NCBI RefSeq assembly: GCF_000004075.3
Contig: NC_026656.2
Coordinates: forward strand, 17,556,607 to 17,620,606
Reading direction: 5' to 3'
DNA: 64,000 nt
Source of the DNA: Cucumis sativus
Taxonomy: Eukaryota; Streptophyta; Magnoliopsida; Cucurbitales; Cucurbitaceae
The notes under the pieces are model-generated. The model saw only the letters and a list, made by a program, of their open reading frames with translations. It did not search any database and was not told the origin of the DNA. The position numbers and the translations under genes were made by a program. Below, one piece after another: positions 12,076 through 23,791 of this stretch. The first letter of the stretch is position 1; each line of letters starts with the position of its first letter.

Positions 12076-14720
12076 AATAATGTGTGCGACGAATTAAATA
12101 AAAATCAGAGCTACCAAACATTATAGGGAATATATCATTGCCAAATAAAGGAATATGAATACACTTTTTTTATAAAAATTGTTTGGTTTGTATTATGTGG
12201 ATTCAAACTCATTTACGTCTTCAATTAATTTTTTCTATATTTATTCTCGTTTATTTGTGGATGTATACTCCATCACGATTTATATAAATCTCAAACTTAA
12301 ACTTTTAAAGAAAATTTGTGGTAGTTACCATTAGGAGAATATTATATATCAAATATAACATATTCCTTTAAAGAAAATTGTTGTTATTTTCAAATTTTCA
12401 ATGATTTATTTTAATTTGAAGTGTATCAAAAGTTATTGAATGCACACCGTTTAAAGGGTCTAAAAAATTATGAAACATATATTAAGTGTATCAAAGAGTA
12501 TTAGTTGTATCAAATGTATGACAATAATGAAAACATTTGTGACATTTTACATTTTATATATGTGATTGAGTTTTGTTTATGTCATTTTTGCAAACAGTAA
12601 ACGTGCGTGTTATGAACTTAATTATTATAACTTGTTTTGACTTTTTTGCAAGTGATTCATTTTTAAAACTCGAGACCAAATACATTTATTCTTTAAAATT
12701 TTAAGAATTAAAAAAGTACTTTTAACGTAGAGAAATTTGAATTATAACCTGATTTTTTTTATTGTCAAGAAAGAGATAAAAAGATTGAATTCCTTAATTT
12801 TTCTTTTACATATAAATGCATTATTAGAACTTTTAAGGTTGATGAAATATTAGGTTAAATGTATGAGTTTTGTTTGATGATATCGTACGGTTGTGTCTCT
12901 TCGATCTTTTTTTTGTGTTCATTGAGTTTCTAAATTTCAAATTTCTAATATATTAATGAATCATTGACATATTTGGCCTCTTTCAAAAGCTCTAAGTTAG
13001 GCACAAAATGGAAAGATCATCAAGTCTTTATATAGTTTGCATAAATTTCAATTTAAAATCTGAACACTTAAGCCAATTCTTAATTTCAAATATATGTGGA
13101 TGATTGATTAGATAAGAAATTAAAAGTTATAAAACTCATTAAACATTTTTTAAATTTAGAAACCTTTTATATTACCTATTCTCTCCAAAGTTAGAAAGAC
13201 CAAATAAGTATAAGACATTTATTCATCATTACATTTATTACTCATTTCATGAATTTTTATCTACGGTCTTATATGTTCAACTCCTCAAATTGAAAAATGC
13301 AAGGCTTTGTTGTTCTTGTTCTTGTTCATATATATCTTCATGGAAGATAAGGTTTTGCAAATAGTGGCTAAAAAAGAATATCCCATCTCATTTTGGACTC
13401 ATTACAATATTTTTATTAAACAAATTCTACCAATTTTCAAACACAAACTTTCCCACCATTTAATTTAAATATATGTATTTATGTATGTACATAATCATAA
13501 CTTTAAGATATAGTCCCCACACCCTCTTGCTTCAATTCCACCCATGAATTCTACTTCACTTCAAACCATTCAAACTTATTATCTTCTTCCTTTAATTAAT
13601 AAACCCTTGATTTTTAATCTATTTCAATAGAGTAAGATTTAGTCTACCATACTTTATTGCTTTGTAGAAATGATAATGTTTTAAGGCCAACGAAAGAGAG
13701 CAAATGAAACTTAGTTCATGTGAATTGTATCAATCAAAGGACAGAATTTATTCGGTTTTAAAAACGAAAGAAATTATGAAATAAGAATATTAGGAAGGAA
13801 TTAAATGTTGGCTATGTGAAAAGACAAATTTCTTTTATAAAAAATCATGAGTGAATGGTTCCCACATCTGAGCAAGATTATAATGGTTGTGAAGATGAAC
13901 CAAAAGCATCTGAGTCAGCTCCAATTCATGTATTTGCACACAATGCTTTTGTTTGTATTTCTATGAGGTGGGATTTCAAGATGAGCCAATTGAGAAGGAG
14001 ATTCTGCCAACAAAATCAAACTTTAGAAATTTTAAATTTAAAACACACCTTTTTTATTAAAAAAAGAAAAAAAGGAAAGAGAGATTTTTTACACCTACCC
14101 TAATTTAGAAATTATTTACTAAAATTCGTATTAGTTTCTAAAATTTATGGCTTAAGCTAGTGTTTATAAACTTAAGTTTTAAGCAGTAGAAGAGTCTTAA
14201 TTAATATTTTTTGGTTGCAATATATAAAATATTGATAGCATTTTGATGAAAAATATAGATCCACTGAAACATAATCTCTTGTAGAATTCAATTTCTTCCA
14301 TTCATTCATGAGCAAGATCCTATTTGGGAGTTGGTTGGCTGTGATTCCTTGTAATAGAAACTGGCCTTTGTCTTTTTCAAACCTAGTTGAGCCTTCACCC
14401 ACCACTTACCTTCTCCACCATATCTCATCCTCTCATATTTTCATCTTCACCTTTTTTTTTTTTCTCATCTAAATACAAATAAATAAATACCTCACTCTTT
14501 CAACAAAAGGACCCAATTTTTTGTATTAATTTCCATATTCTCTTTTTCTAAGTTTCTGGAAAAGAGTGAACTTTTGCTATATTATCCTATTGCTCCCATG
14601 GTGTAATCTACAGCCATAGCCATTAAAAATATAAGCTTTTGAACAAAAGGGCATTCCCTCATTTTCATTTTCACCAATTCCCCATTTGGGTTCTCTTTTT
14701 TTCTTCCTTTTTTTCTCTCT
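10866..14720. other. Gene-free AT-rich stretch between the ZIP and GLDP genes
   Basis: Holds the ZIP 3' region (TA-rich, near 10980-11060), an (AT)n microsatellite at 12041-12072, and the GLDP promoter near the right end. Short ORFs (for example 13855-14103) have no recognisable domain. A CT-rich leader (14690-14720) precedes the GLDP start codon. Nothing else is supportable. Confidence 0.5.
12041..12072. repeat. (AT)n microsatellite, about 16 units
   Basis: Uninterrupted alternating AT run visible across 12041-12072, ending at atgtaaat. It is likely length-polymorphic. Confidence 0.95.
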
Positions 14721-17700
14721 ATGGAGCGGGCACGGCGGTTGGCGGCCAACAAGTCTGCGTTGAGACGCCTTGTTTCTGCGTCCAACCACCACCGTCAAAT
14801 CGACCCTCCCTTTTTCAATTCTTCCCCTGTTTCATTTACTCCTTCTAGGTATGTTTCGTCACTTTCTAATTCGTTCTTGTTTAGAAGTGTAAGATCCGAT
14901 TCATTTCTTCATCGGAATGGAATCGGAATTGGGTCTCGTTCGATTTCCGTTGAGGCTTTGAAACCTAGCGATACTTTTCCCCGCCGTCATAACTCTGCGA
15001 CACCTGAAGAACAGAGCAAAATGGCAGAGGTTTGTGGATTTGATAGCCTCGATTCGCTTGTTGATGCCACTGTTCCTAAATCGATTAGGCTTCAATCGAT
15101 GAAATTCTCTAAGTTTGATGAAGGGTTAACGGAGAGCCAAATGATTGAACACATGCAGAATTTGGCTGCTAAGAACAAGATTTTCAAATCTTATATTGGG
15201 ATGGGGTATTATAATACCTTTGTTCCTCCTGTAATTTTGAGGAACATTATGGAGAATCCTGCTTGGTATACTCAGTATACTCCATATCAAGCTGAGATTT
15301 CACAAGGTCGTCTTGAATCTTTGCTTAATTATCAAACTTTAATCACAGATCTTACTGGTCTCCCTATGTCCAATGCTTCATTGCTTGATGAAGGAACTGC
15401 AGCTGCTGAAGCCATGGCAATGTGTAATAATATACTTAAGGGGAAGAAGAAAACGTTTGTTATTTCAAATAATTGCCACCCGCAAACTATTGATATTTGT
15501 GTTACTCGTGCGGCGGGTTTCGATCTTAAAGTAGTGACTGCCGATCTTAAGGATATTGATTATAAATCAGGTGATGTTTGTGGTGTTCTTGTTCAATATC
15601 CTGGCACTGAAGGTGAGGTGTTGGACTATGGGGAGTTTATTAAGAATGCTCATGCTAATGGGGTTAAGGTTGTGATGGCGACCGATCTTTTGGCATTGAC
15701 GGCGTTGAAGCCACCGGGTGAACTGGGGGCTGATATTGTCGTTGGATCTGCACAGAGGTTTGGTGTTCCAATGGGGTATGGAGGTCCTCATGCTGCTTTT
15801 TTGGCCACCTCTCAAGAATATAAGAGGATGATGCCAGGAAGAATCATTGGTGTCAGTGTCGATTCGTCAGGTAAACCTGCCCTGCGTATGGCGATGCAGA
15901 CGAGAGAGCAACATATTAGGAGGGACAAGGCTACCAGCAACATTTGTACTGCTCAGGTATTATGATTATATTTCATAGGATGATTTTGTGATGCGTAGAT
16001 TAGTTAAAACAAATGTATTATTGAGTTGGTTTGGCTTTGAATATGTGCTCGTTTCTTTAGGCGTTGCTGGCGAACATGGCTGCCATGTACGCTGTGTATC
16101 ACGGGCCAAAGGGTCTCAAGGCAATTGCAGATAGAGTTCATGGCCTTGCCGGCGTTTTTGCTGCTGGACTGAAGAAACTAGGCACAGCAGAAGTCCAAGG
16201 TCTCCCCTTTTTCGACACTGTAAAGGTTAAGGTTGCTGATGCACATGCAATTGCAGATGCTGCTTACAAGAGTGGTATCAACCTGCGAATTGTCGACAAG
16301 CAGACGGTAGCCAAAAATTCTATATTTTGCAAATCGAATATTTCACCGTTGTGTGATTAACTGTCAATGAATTTCCTTCCAGCTAACTGCTGCTTTCGAT
16401 GAAACAACAACCTTAGAAGATGTTGATGATCTTTTTTCAGTTTTCTCTGGTGGAAAGCCAGTAAGTAATAGATATGTGATGATGGTCGTCTTTCTGTTGG
16501 TCTCATTTTTCATGTCTGACAGTATCTTGTTGTTGTATAGGTTCCATTTACTGCCGCATCTCTTGCTCCCGAGGTCAAGAGTCCAATTCCTTCAGGGCTA
16601 GTAAGGGAAAGCCCATACTTAACCCATCCGATCTTCAACACGTATGCATTCTAAACTGATGTAACTAAAACTATGGGAAGTTTAATTCCATGACTAATAT
16701 GTTCTGCTTTGCATCAGTTACCATACAGAGCATGAATTGCTGAGGTACCTCCAGAAACTGCAATCAAAGGACCTTTCGCTTTGCCACAGTATGATTCCAT
16801 TGGGGTCTTGCACAATGAAGCTAAACGCAACAACAGAAATGATGCCCGTAACGTGGCCTGCTTTCACAAACCTTCACCCTTTTGCTCCAGTTGAGCAGTC
16901 TCAGGGGTATCAGGTAAGTTGGCCTTTACATTTTTGTTCTGGTGTGAGAACAATGGCCCAAAAGGGTCAGTTGGAACGAACATCATGTTATTTTGTCAAA
17001 CGTCGAACTGTTTGATTGTGTAGGAGATGTTCGATGATTTAGGAGACTTGTTATGTTCAATAACTGGATTTGATTCATTCTCATTGCAACCAAATGCTGG
17101 TGCGGCTGGAGAATATGCTGGCCTCATGGTTATCCGTGCTTACCATATGGTACGTTCTTTCCTCCAATTATCGGATTTTTTTTTATTTGCAATTTTTTAA
17201 AATTATGTTTAGTAATAAAATATTTGCATTATGTTATTAAGTTAAGGGGTTACCTAAATTTAATTAGTACGAATATATATTTTTTAAAAAAATGAATGGG
17301 TGATGGGATTTTAAGAAAAAATTGAGAATTTAGAAGTCATTGATATATATGGTAAGCTTTTTGAAGAAAAGTTAGTTTAAGCTAAGTTTAGAAAATATGT
17401 ATAAAATAAATTAATTTAAGCTAAGTTTTTTATTTTATTACAAAATGAAAAAAATATTTAAATATTGCTTGGAACTATAATTATAAACTCAAAAGAGATG
17501 GAGAATTATGGGTACCCAACTTTATATTATATAAAATCAGTAAGGGTTTTGAAAATTGAAAGTCAACCTTAAATCAAATAACAGTGTGATGAGCTCAAGC
17601 CTCAAATTCTATTTTTGGAATATTTTCTAAACGCTATGTGCTAAAATTGATCGTTTCAAAATTTCAAGAATGAAATTTATTTTACTCGGAAAAATAAAAT

Positions 17701-19962
17701 AAAAGAAAATTGATCACAACATGTGAAGTTAAAATTTAAATTTTACAAAAATGGCATGTGCTGACCACAAGAATGAGTATTCTACACTACGACGGTGAGG
17801 ATACGGAATAGAGATGCCCACTTTCACATTTTCTTCACAACAAAACTCATGTTCCAAAAGATGGAGCTGAACTAGCATATTTTGATTTTTTTTTAAAAAA
17901 AATAAATAAAGAAGGTTAGTTTTCAAAGTTTGTAATTGATTTAACTCAAAATTTCACAGGCAAGGGGAGACCACCACCGGGACGTGTGCATCATTCCACT
18001 CTCAGCACACGGGACGAACCCTGCGAGTGCAGCCATGTGTGGAATGAAGATTGTATCTGTTGGAACCGATTCGAAAGGAAACATCAACATTCCAGAGCTG
18101 AAGAAGGCTGCAGAAGCCAACAAGGAGAATCTCTCAGCACTCATGGTTAGATCAGATATAGCCTTCTTTGATAGTGGGAGAGAATTAGAACTATAGTAGC
18201 TTAAAACTTGATTGTTATATGAGTTTATTTCCTTGAAATGATGATAGGTTACGTATCCTTCCACTCATGGAGTGTATGAAGAAGGCATTGATGAGATCTG
18301 TAAGATAATTCATGAGAATGGAGGTCAAGTTTATATGGATGGAGCCAACATGAATGCTCAGGTAGGTGATATCGTCTCTCTCTTTCAAACTTTAAAACTC
18401 AAAGATACTATTGTACAATCTATATAACAAATCACGTTCAAGTGAAGTCTTACACTGTCCTTAGCAGATACTTGTTCATTTTGGTAGCATATAAACACAA
18501 ACTTCACACTATAATTTTGGTGTCTTCAGGTGGGTCTTACAAGCCCTGGTTGGATTGGAGCTGATGTTTGCCATCTCAATCTCCACAAAACATTTTGCAT
18601 TCCACATGGAGGAGGTGGCCCTGGCATGGGCCCTATTGGTGTCAAGAAGCACTTAGCACCATTTTTGCCTTCACATCCTGTGGTAAAAATGGATCTTACT
18701 TGAATATGATTGCTATATTTATTCCAAAAGACAATTTTGTAATAGATTTAATCTGGTATTTGTCAATTTGATTTCTGAAGGTACCAACTGGAGGCATTCC
18801 TGCTCCTGACAAAGCACAGCCTCTTGGCACCATTGCCGCTGCACCATGGGGGTCTGCTCTTATTCTCCCGATATCTTACACTTACATAGCCATGATGGGT
18901 TCTGAGGGTCTAACCAATGCGTCTAAGATTGCCATTCTGAACGCAAACTACATGGCCAAACGTTTAGAGGTTCCTAATTATTATGCTTGTTCCTTTCACC
19001 CTTTGGGTATCCATTATGCACGGTTCAGAATAGATGCCTGATTCTGCACTTTTCTTCTTTCTAATTCTCACTCTCATCTTTATATTTGCTTTGAAAACTG
19101 CAGAATCATTACCCTGTTCTCTTCCGTGGAGTCAATGGAACGGTTGCCCATGAATTCATCATTGACTTGAGAGGCTTCAAGGTAATTTCTTGCTCAAGAA
19201 GAATGTTGTTATGTCCAACTGTTGGTGCTCATATTTGTTGTATTTGTGGCAGCAAACTGCTGGAATAGAGCCTGAAGATGTTGCTAAACGTCTAATGGAT
19301 TATGGTTTCCATGCACCTACCATGTCATGGCCTGTCCCCGGCACACTCATGATTGAACCCACAGAAAGTGAAAGCAAGGTACCCTTCACTTTCACATATG
19401 CTCTTGCTCGATCCCAATAACTTCTTTTTTCTTCACACCCTGCTAAAGTAAATATGAACACATTTCACAGGCGGAGTTGGATAGATTCTGTGACGCCCTT
19501 ATTTCGATCAGAGAAGAAATCGCCCAGATTGAGAAAGGAAAAGCTGATATCAATAACAATGTCCTAAAGGTGAGGCCTCTTCACCAGAGTTTAACAACTT
19601 TATCATTTTTCACCGAATAGATCCTCACAAGAATTATCCTGGCCTACACATTAATGCAGGGTGCACCTCATCCACCATCTTTGCTAATGGGAGATGCATG
19701 GACAAAGCCATACTCTAGGGAATATGCAGCTTTTCCAGCTTCCTGGCTCAGGGCCTCCAAGTTCTGGCCATCGACAGGTACATACAAGTGACTTAGTTCA
19801 AACTGCCTGATTTGTGTTAACATTAACTTTAACTCTCTTATTGAATGAAATTTCGGGGTCGTTTCAGGACGTGTTGACAATGTGTATGGAGATCGCAACC
19901 TGATTTGCACCCTACAGCCAGCGAACCAGGTTGTTGAGGAAGCAGCAGCAGCCACTGCTTAG
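14721..19962 (+). CDS. GLDP: Glycine dehydrogenase (decarboxylating), P-protein of the glycine cleavage system
   Basis: PLP-dependent mitochondrial enzyme that decarboxylates glycine and passes the aminomethyl group to H-protein; central to photorespiration. Fifteen exons: 14721-15956, 16061-16306, 16383-16460, 16541-16641, 16718-16913, 17024-17149, 17960-18145, 18248-18361, 18530-18682, 18781-18969, 19104-19181, 19253-19378, 19471-19569, 19660-19777, 19868-19962. They give 1046 aa, normal for plant P-proteins. Seen: an Arg/Ser-rich mitochondrial presequence ([20 protein letters not shown]); family blocks [28 protein letters not shown] and [18 protein letters not shown]; and the PLP-lysine motif [20 protein letters not shown] in exon 9. 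Every exon junction keeps frame. Intron 6 (810 bp) is the longest. The gene converges on its right neighbour with about 500 bp between stop codons. It is complete with no defect. Confidence 0.97.
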
Positions 19963-20465
19963 TTTCCTATTCACTTCAGCTTCCTGCAAAACTCTCAATG
20001 ATATTATATCCTCTCTGTTTCACCCCTCTAGTTTCACTGTACATACGTTACCAATATTCATATTTGTCATTTTCACTTTCCTGATATGTTGAAAATTACA
20101 AGTTGCTGCAATATAACACTTGTTGCTGATCGCAACGTTATTGTAGTAATTGTTGCCTTCGCTCCTTTTTCTCTCTTCATGTTCTCTTTTCTTTAATATA
20201 CAAATTCTTCATCTTAAAAAGCAAAATGTATTTCCATTAAGTTTACAAATTGAAACTGGAGTTTTCATTACAATGCAATTCTTATAAACGGAAGCCGTTC
20301 TCTACTAAAATTGCAGCACTCAAATGATTTGCTTTTCCCAAGCATCAGATTATAAGCAAAAATATTTGGAATCCATATAGTGCTTCGGGCAATTTGTTCC
20401 CAAGCGAAACTTGTGCTTCGAGGGACTTATTCTCATTTTGAAATAGTCTTGAGGGGTTGTCCATC
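19963..20465. other. Convergent 3' intergenic region
   Basis: Lies between the stop codons of GLDP (plus) and the next gene (minus). It must hold both 3' UTRs and poly-A signals. The spacing of about 500 bp allows overlapping transcripts. No ORF or RNA gene is visible. Confidence 0.5.
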
Positions 20466-22582
20466 TCAAGCTCCATACTTGGGGGCCTTCCAAAGCTTAA
20501 ACGCCACCTCATGTATAAATCTGTCTGCTGGTATTACTAGGTTGCTACCATGCTGAAAAAGAAAGAATTCACTAATAAATGCCACACCGTCAAATCAAAG
20601 AGGTATCCTTTCAAGTACAGGCCAGGAAAGCCAGATTTGAAGAGTAGAAGCTTTACATTTTTAATCACATCAAGACATGAGGAACCCCGGGGTTAGGGAA
20701 GCAAGACATGAGCAATCATAGAAGTTCATATTCATTATGAGGATATACATATCATGCAAGCTACATAATAACGATGTAAGATGATTGAATCTCCATGTAA
20801 TTCCAGCATTCAAGATGATAATACAACATAAACGATTGTAATATGTTAGAAGTAGAACTTTATCAAGACTAAGAGACCATCCTATTTATTTACGGCAGAA
20901 AAGCGTTAGTAATTTGAAGATCAACCAAGATTTTACAAATTTCCAAGGATAAATGCATGAAACAAATAAAAGAAAAGCGTGAAAGTAATAGGATAAAAGT
21001 ATTGAACGTCACCTCTTTAAATTCCTTGAAAGAAAATGTTTCTGCTTTATCTTTGCGGGTTACTCCGTATTGCCACTGAGCAGCTAACATGGGTGAATGG
21101 TGCCTTGTCCATGACAGAACATTTTATGGTGCACGAAATATCAGACAGTGAAATTTTGGAGAGAAAAAAATCAATCCAAAGAAAACCATAAATTTTGGCT
21201 CACCGAATATCATTCCGCTGGACTTCCCCCATCATTGTGTAACTTTGACGAGGAAAGAGCACTGACAAATCAGAATTTTTCCCACAGTTGGAAGTCAAAA
21301 CAGATAAGCTGTTTTCATCATCCTCAAAAACATCTCCATAGCTCATCAGAAGGGACAAGTGCAAACGGGAACCAATTTCTGACCCAGGTTGAGTCTTTTG
21401 CAATATATCACCAACCAAAGCATCAATATATTTCATTTCATCAGAAGCTGTTCTGTCCTTCTCACCATTAACTTTGTCACCAACCCCTATATGCACAAAC
21501 AATAAATCAAACTCACTTGCATCCTGTATCTTCCCATCTTGAAAGCCAAGCCTCTTCAGCAATTCAGAGGCTAGAAAGTCAACCGGTGGCAACCCGAGAT
21601 GGTTCATTTGCATCAACTCATCCAATCGCAACAAAGAGATGCCAAGTTCAGAGCCCAAAGATTGCACGACTGAATTATTTGTCAGTAATGCAGCTCTCAT
21701 TCCCATGAACCTAAAGTAGCAAGCAACACAAAAGCCACCAGCCAATTTGTTCATAAACCAACCACAGAGATTTTATCCTACACGTGACATCAACTGAACA
21801 GATAACAGAAGGATAAACTACCTTTCAGGTATGGACTTTTTCTGACTGCTTCCTTCGCAACCGCCCCCATTCTGAGAAACCAAATATTATCTTTCGTTGT
21901 AAAATTAGTCCTTGGCACTCAAAGAGCAAAAAGATCATACCTTACTGACGTCTGAGTCGGATGCATCAAATAGAAGCTCAAGCTCTCGAATCATCCGCTT
22001 TTCCTCACTCTCTGCAATCTAAAACATCAAATAAATCCCAATACCATGTAGATATAAGGAAAAGTCAACAAAATTCTTAATGAGTTCAGATACGAATGAT
22101 CTAACGAGTTCACTCAAGTTTTAGAGCCTGAGAATGCCTAATAACCATCATTCTCATTGAAATGACAACATAAGCCTGAGAAAACACGGAAGCCACTGAA
22201 CAAAAGAAGAAAATATCATATTCAACCCAAATGATGGAATCAAGTAATTAGAATTGGGTCGTGAAACATATCGCCCCCAATCTTCAAAAACGAACTCCCG
22301 TCCCTAATGGGTGAATTAACCAACGGCAATCAAAATCCAGTATCGAATTCATTGAAAATGGCTTTTCGAGTAAAACTTTCTCAGGCACCAAGAAGCTAGA
22401 GAAAGAAAAGCATAAGCAAGGGAGAGGAGGGTGATAGAACCTGAAGGAGGAGCATTGGGAAGTGACAAAAACCCACAAGAAGCTAGGGATGCGAGAGCAT
22501 GTAGATTGGAGTGAGAATGATCTAGAAAGCGAGCCAACCCATCACCGAAAACAGCCAGAGCTCGACTGGGCTTATCCGCCAT
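20466..22582 (-). CDS. Conserved plant protein of unknown function
   Basis: Six exons (minus): 22582-22441, 22011-21941, 21871-21822, 21710-21204, 21103-21013, 20552-20466. They give 315 aa with every junction in phase. The N-terminus starts MADKPSRALAVFGDGLARF. The main exon contains FMGMRAALLTNNSVVQSLG and a block DLLFVHIGVGDKVNG...DEMKYIDALVGDIL, and the C-terminus ends WKAPKYGA. I recognise this as a widespread plant single-copy-type protein but not its function. The GDKVNG/DEMKYIDALV block is faintly reminiscent of the alkaline-phosphatase/phosphoglycerate-mutase superfamily; that is only an impression. No signal peptide or membrane helix is evident. For exon 2 the acceptor at 22012 was chosen because the AG 7 bases upstream creates an immediate stop. 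It is divergent from nothing close by: its 5' end faces the 3' end of the CBL10-like gene. Confidence 0.85.
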
Positions 22583-23791
22583 TGCTGAAAATTAGAGCCG
22601 ATTGGAACGGGCAGGGAAGAGATGATGAGTAGCTTAGAGAGAACGCGGAGGCTGTAATTGGAAAGTTGGATTTGGGGTCTGATGCCAAATAAAGATATAT
22701 ACACACAAATTATTCGGGTAAATCGCAAAAACCAACGATGGTTGCAATTATACAAACTTTCAAAATTTGACCCCTCAAAGGTGTAGGAACCTTTACATTT
22801 CTTAACTTCAATAATGGTATAAATTGTAACACGGTAACATTTATATAAGAATTCGATAGTTCAATTTTCTCATTTATAGAATTCTCAATTCAAAATTTGA
22901 GCTTAAAATTGTAATCGTATATTGCTTTAGTTATTGTTATTGTTAGGAAATGGTGGCAATAACATAAAGTATTATCTTTATTGCTAAAAGTTATAAGTTC
23001 AGTTTTCCTACTCTATTTATTATATTCTGTTGTCCCTATACCATACAATAGACATTCTTTTGTCCCTATACCATACATTTGTAGGTCCGATTCTTGTTCT
23101 CGATGCTTTTGAAAATGGTTTTTTAAAAAAAAATGCAGAAACAATAAGGTGAAATGGTTAAACCACTTTTATATGCAACAGTTACATGTGGACTTTTTCA
23201 CCTTCATGGGAAAGCAGACAAATTTTGTTATGTTTTTCTTTTTTCTGGGGCAAAATATATTTGTCGTTAAATTAGATATTGGAATTTATAACGGGACAAA
23301 GATTAGAAATGATGTGCGAATCTGCTGACATAATCTTTTGAAGATGATTTTTTTTTTCAAAAGATAATTGGACAAGAGGATACTTAAGTACTTAAAAGTC
23401 AATCTAAACCAGATTCTTAGAAAACCGCTAGTTAAAACAAGAAAGAAGACAAAGTTGAAGTCAGAAATATATTGAAAGTGCAGATTCAATACATTGATAA
23501 GTAATTTCAGCTTCATGTTCCTGTTCTAGAAAATTAACCCACCCATACAAAAAAGAATAAAAGTGGTAGAGTGCTGGCTAGAACAAATACACAAAGCCAG
23601 GAAAATGTGACTAACTACTGTACAAATTACAATGCAGTCTTCCAATAGTTTGGATCCTCGAAGAATGCATGCTTCCTCATTTATAATCGACATTGGCCAG
23701 CCACATTTTGTAGCTTCTCATAAAGCTAATTCAACCGATTTCCATTCAACATTGCAAAAGTGGCTCCCTCGACATCAAGGTGATGAAATTT
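22583..23791. other. Intergenic region between two minus-strand genes
   Basis: Promoter side of the unknown-function gene and 3' side of the CBL10-like gene. It holds a short two-copy repeat at 23030-23077. No ORF here has family resemblance. Confidence 0.5.
23030..23077. repeat. Two-copy 18-bp direct repeat, 30-bp period
   Basis: The string ttgtccctataccataca occurs at 23030-23047 and 23060-23077, separated by 12 bases. It is a small local duplication with no coding content. Confidence 0.9.

Noticed and set aside
13855..14103. 82-codon plus-strand ORF
   Set aside because: Ends in Lys-rich low complexity, lacks any motif, and has no leader-like context.
22011..22018. Alternative acceptor AG at 22019 for exon 2 of the unknown-function gene
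   Set aside because: Gives an in-frame stop after four codons. The acceptor 7 bases further in restores the frame.
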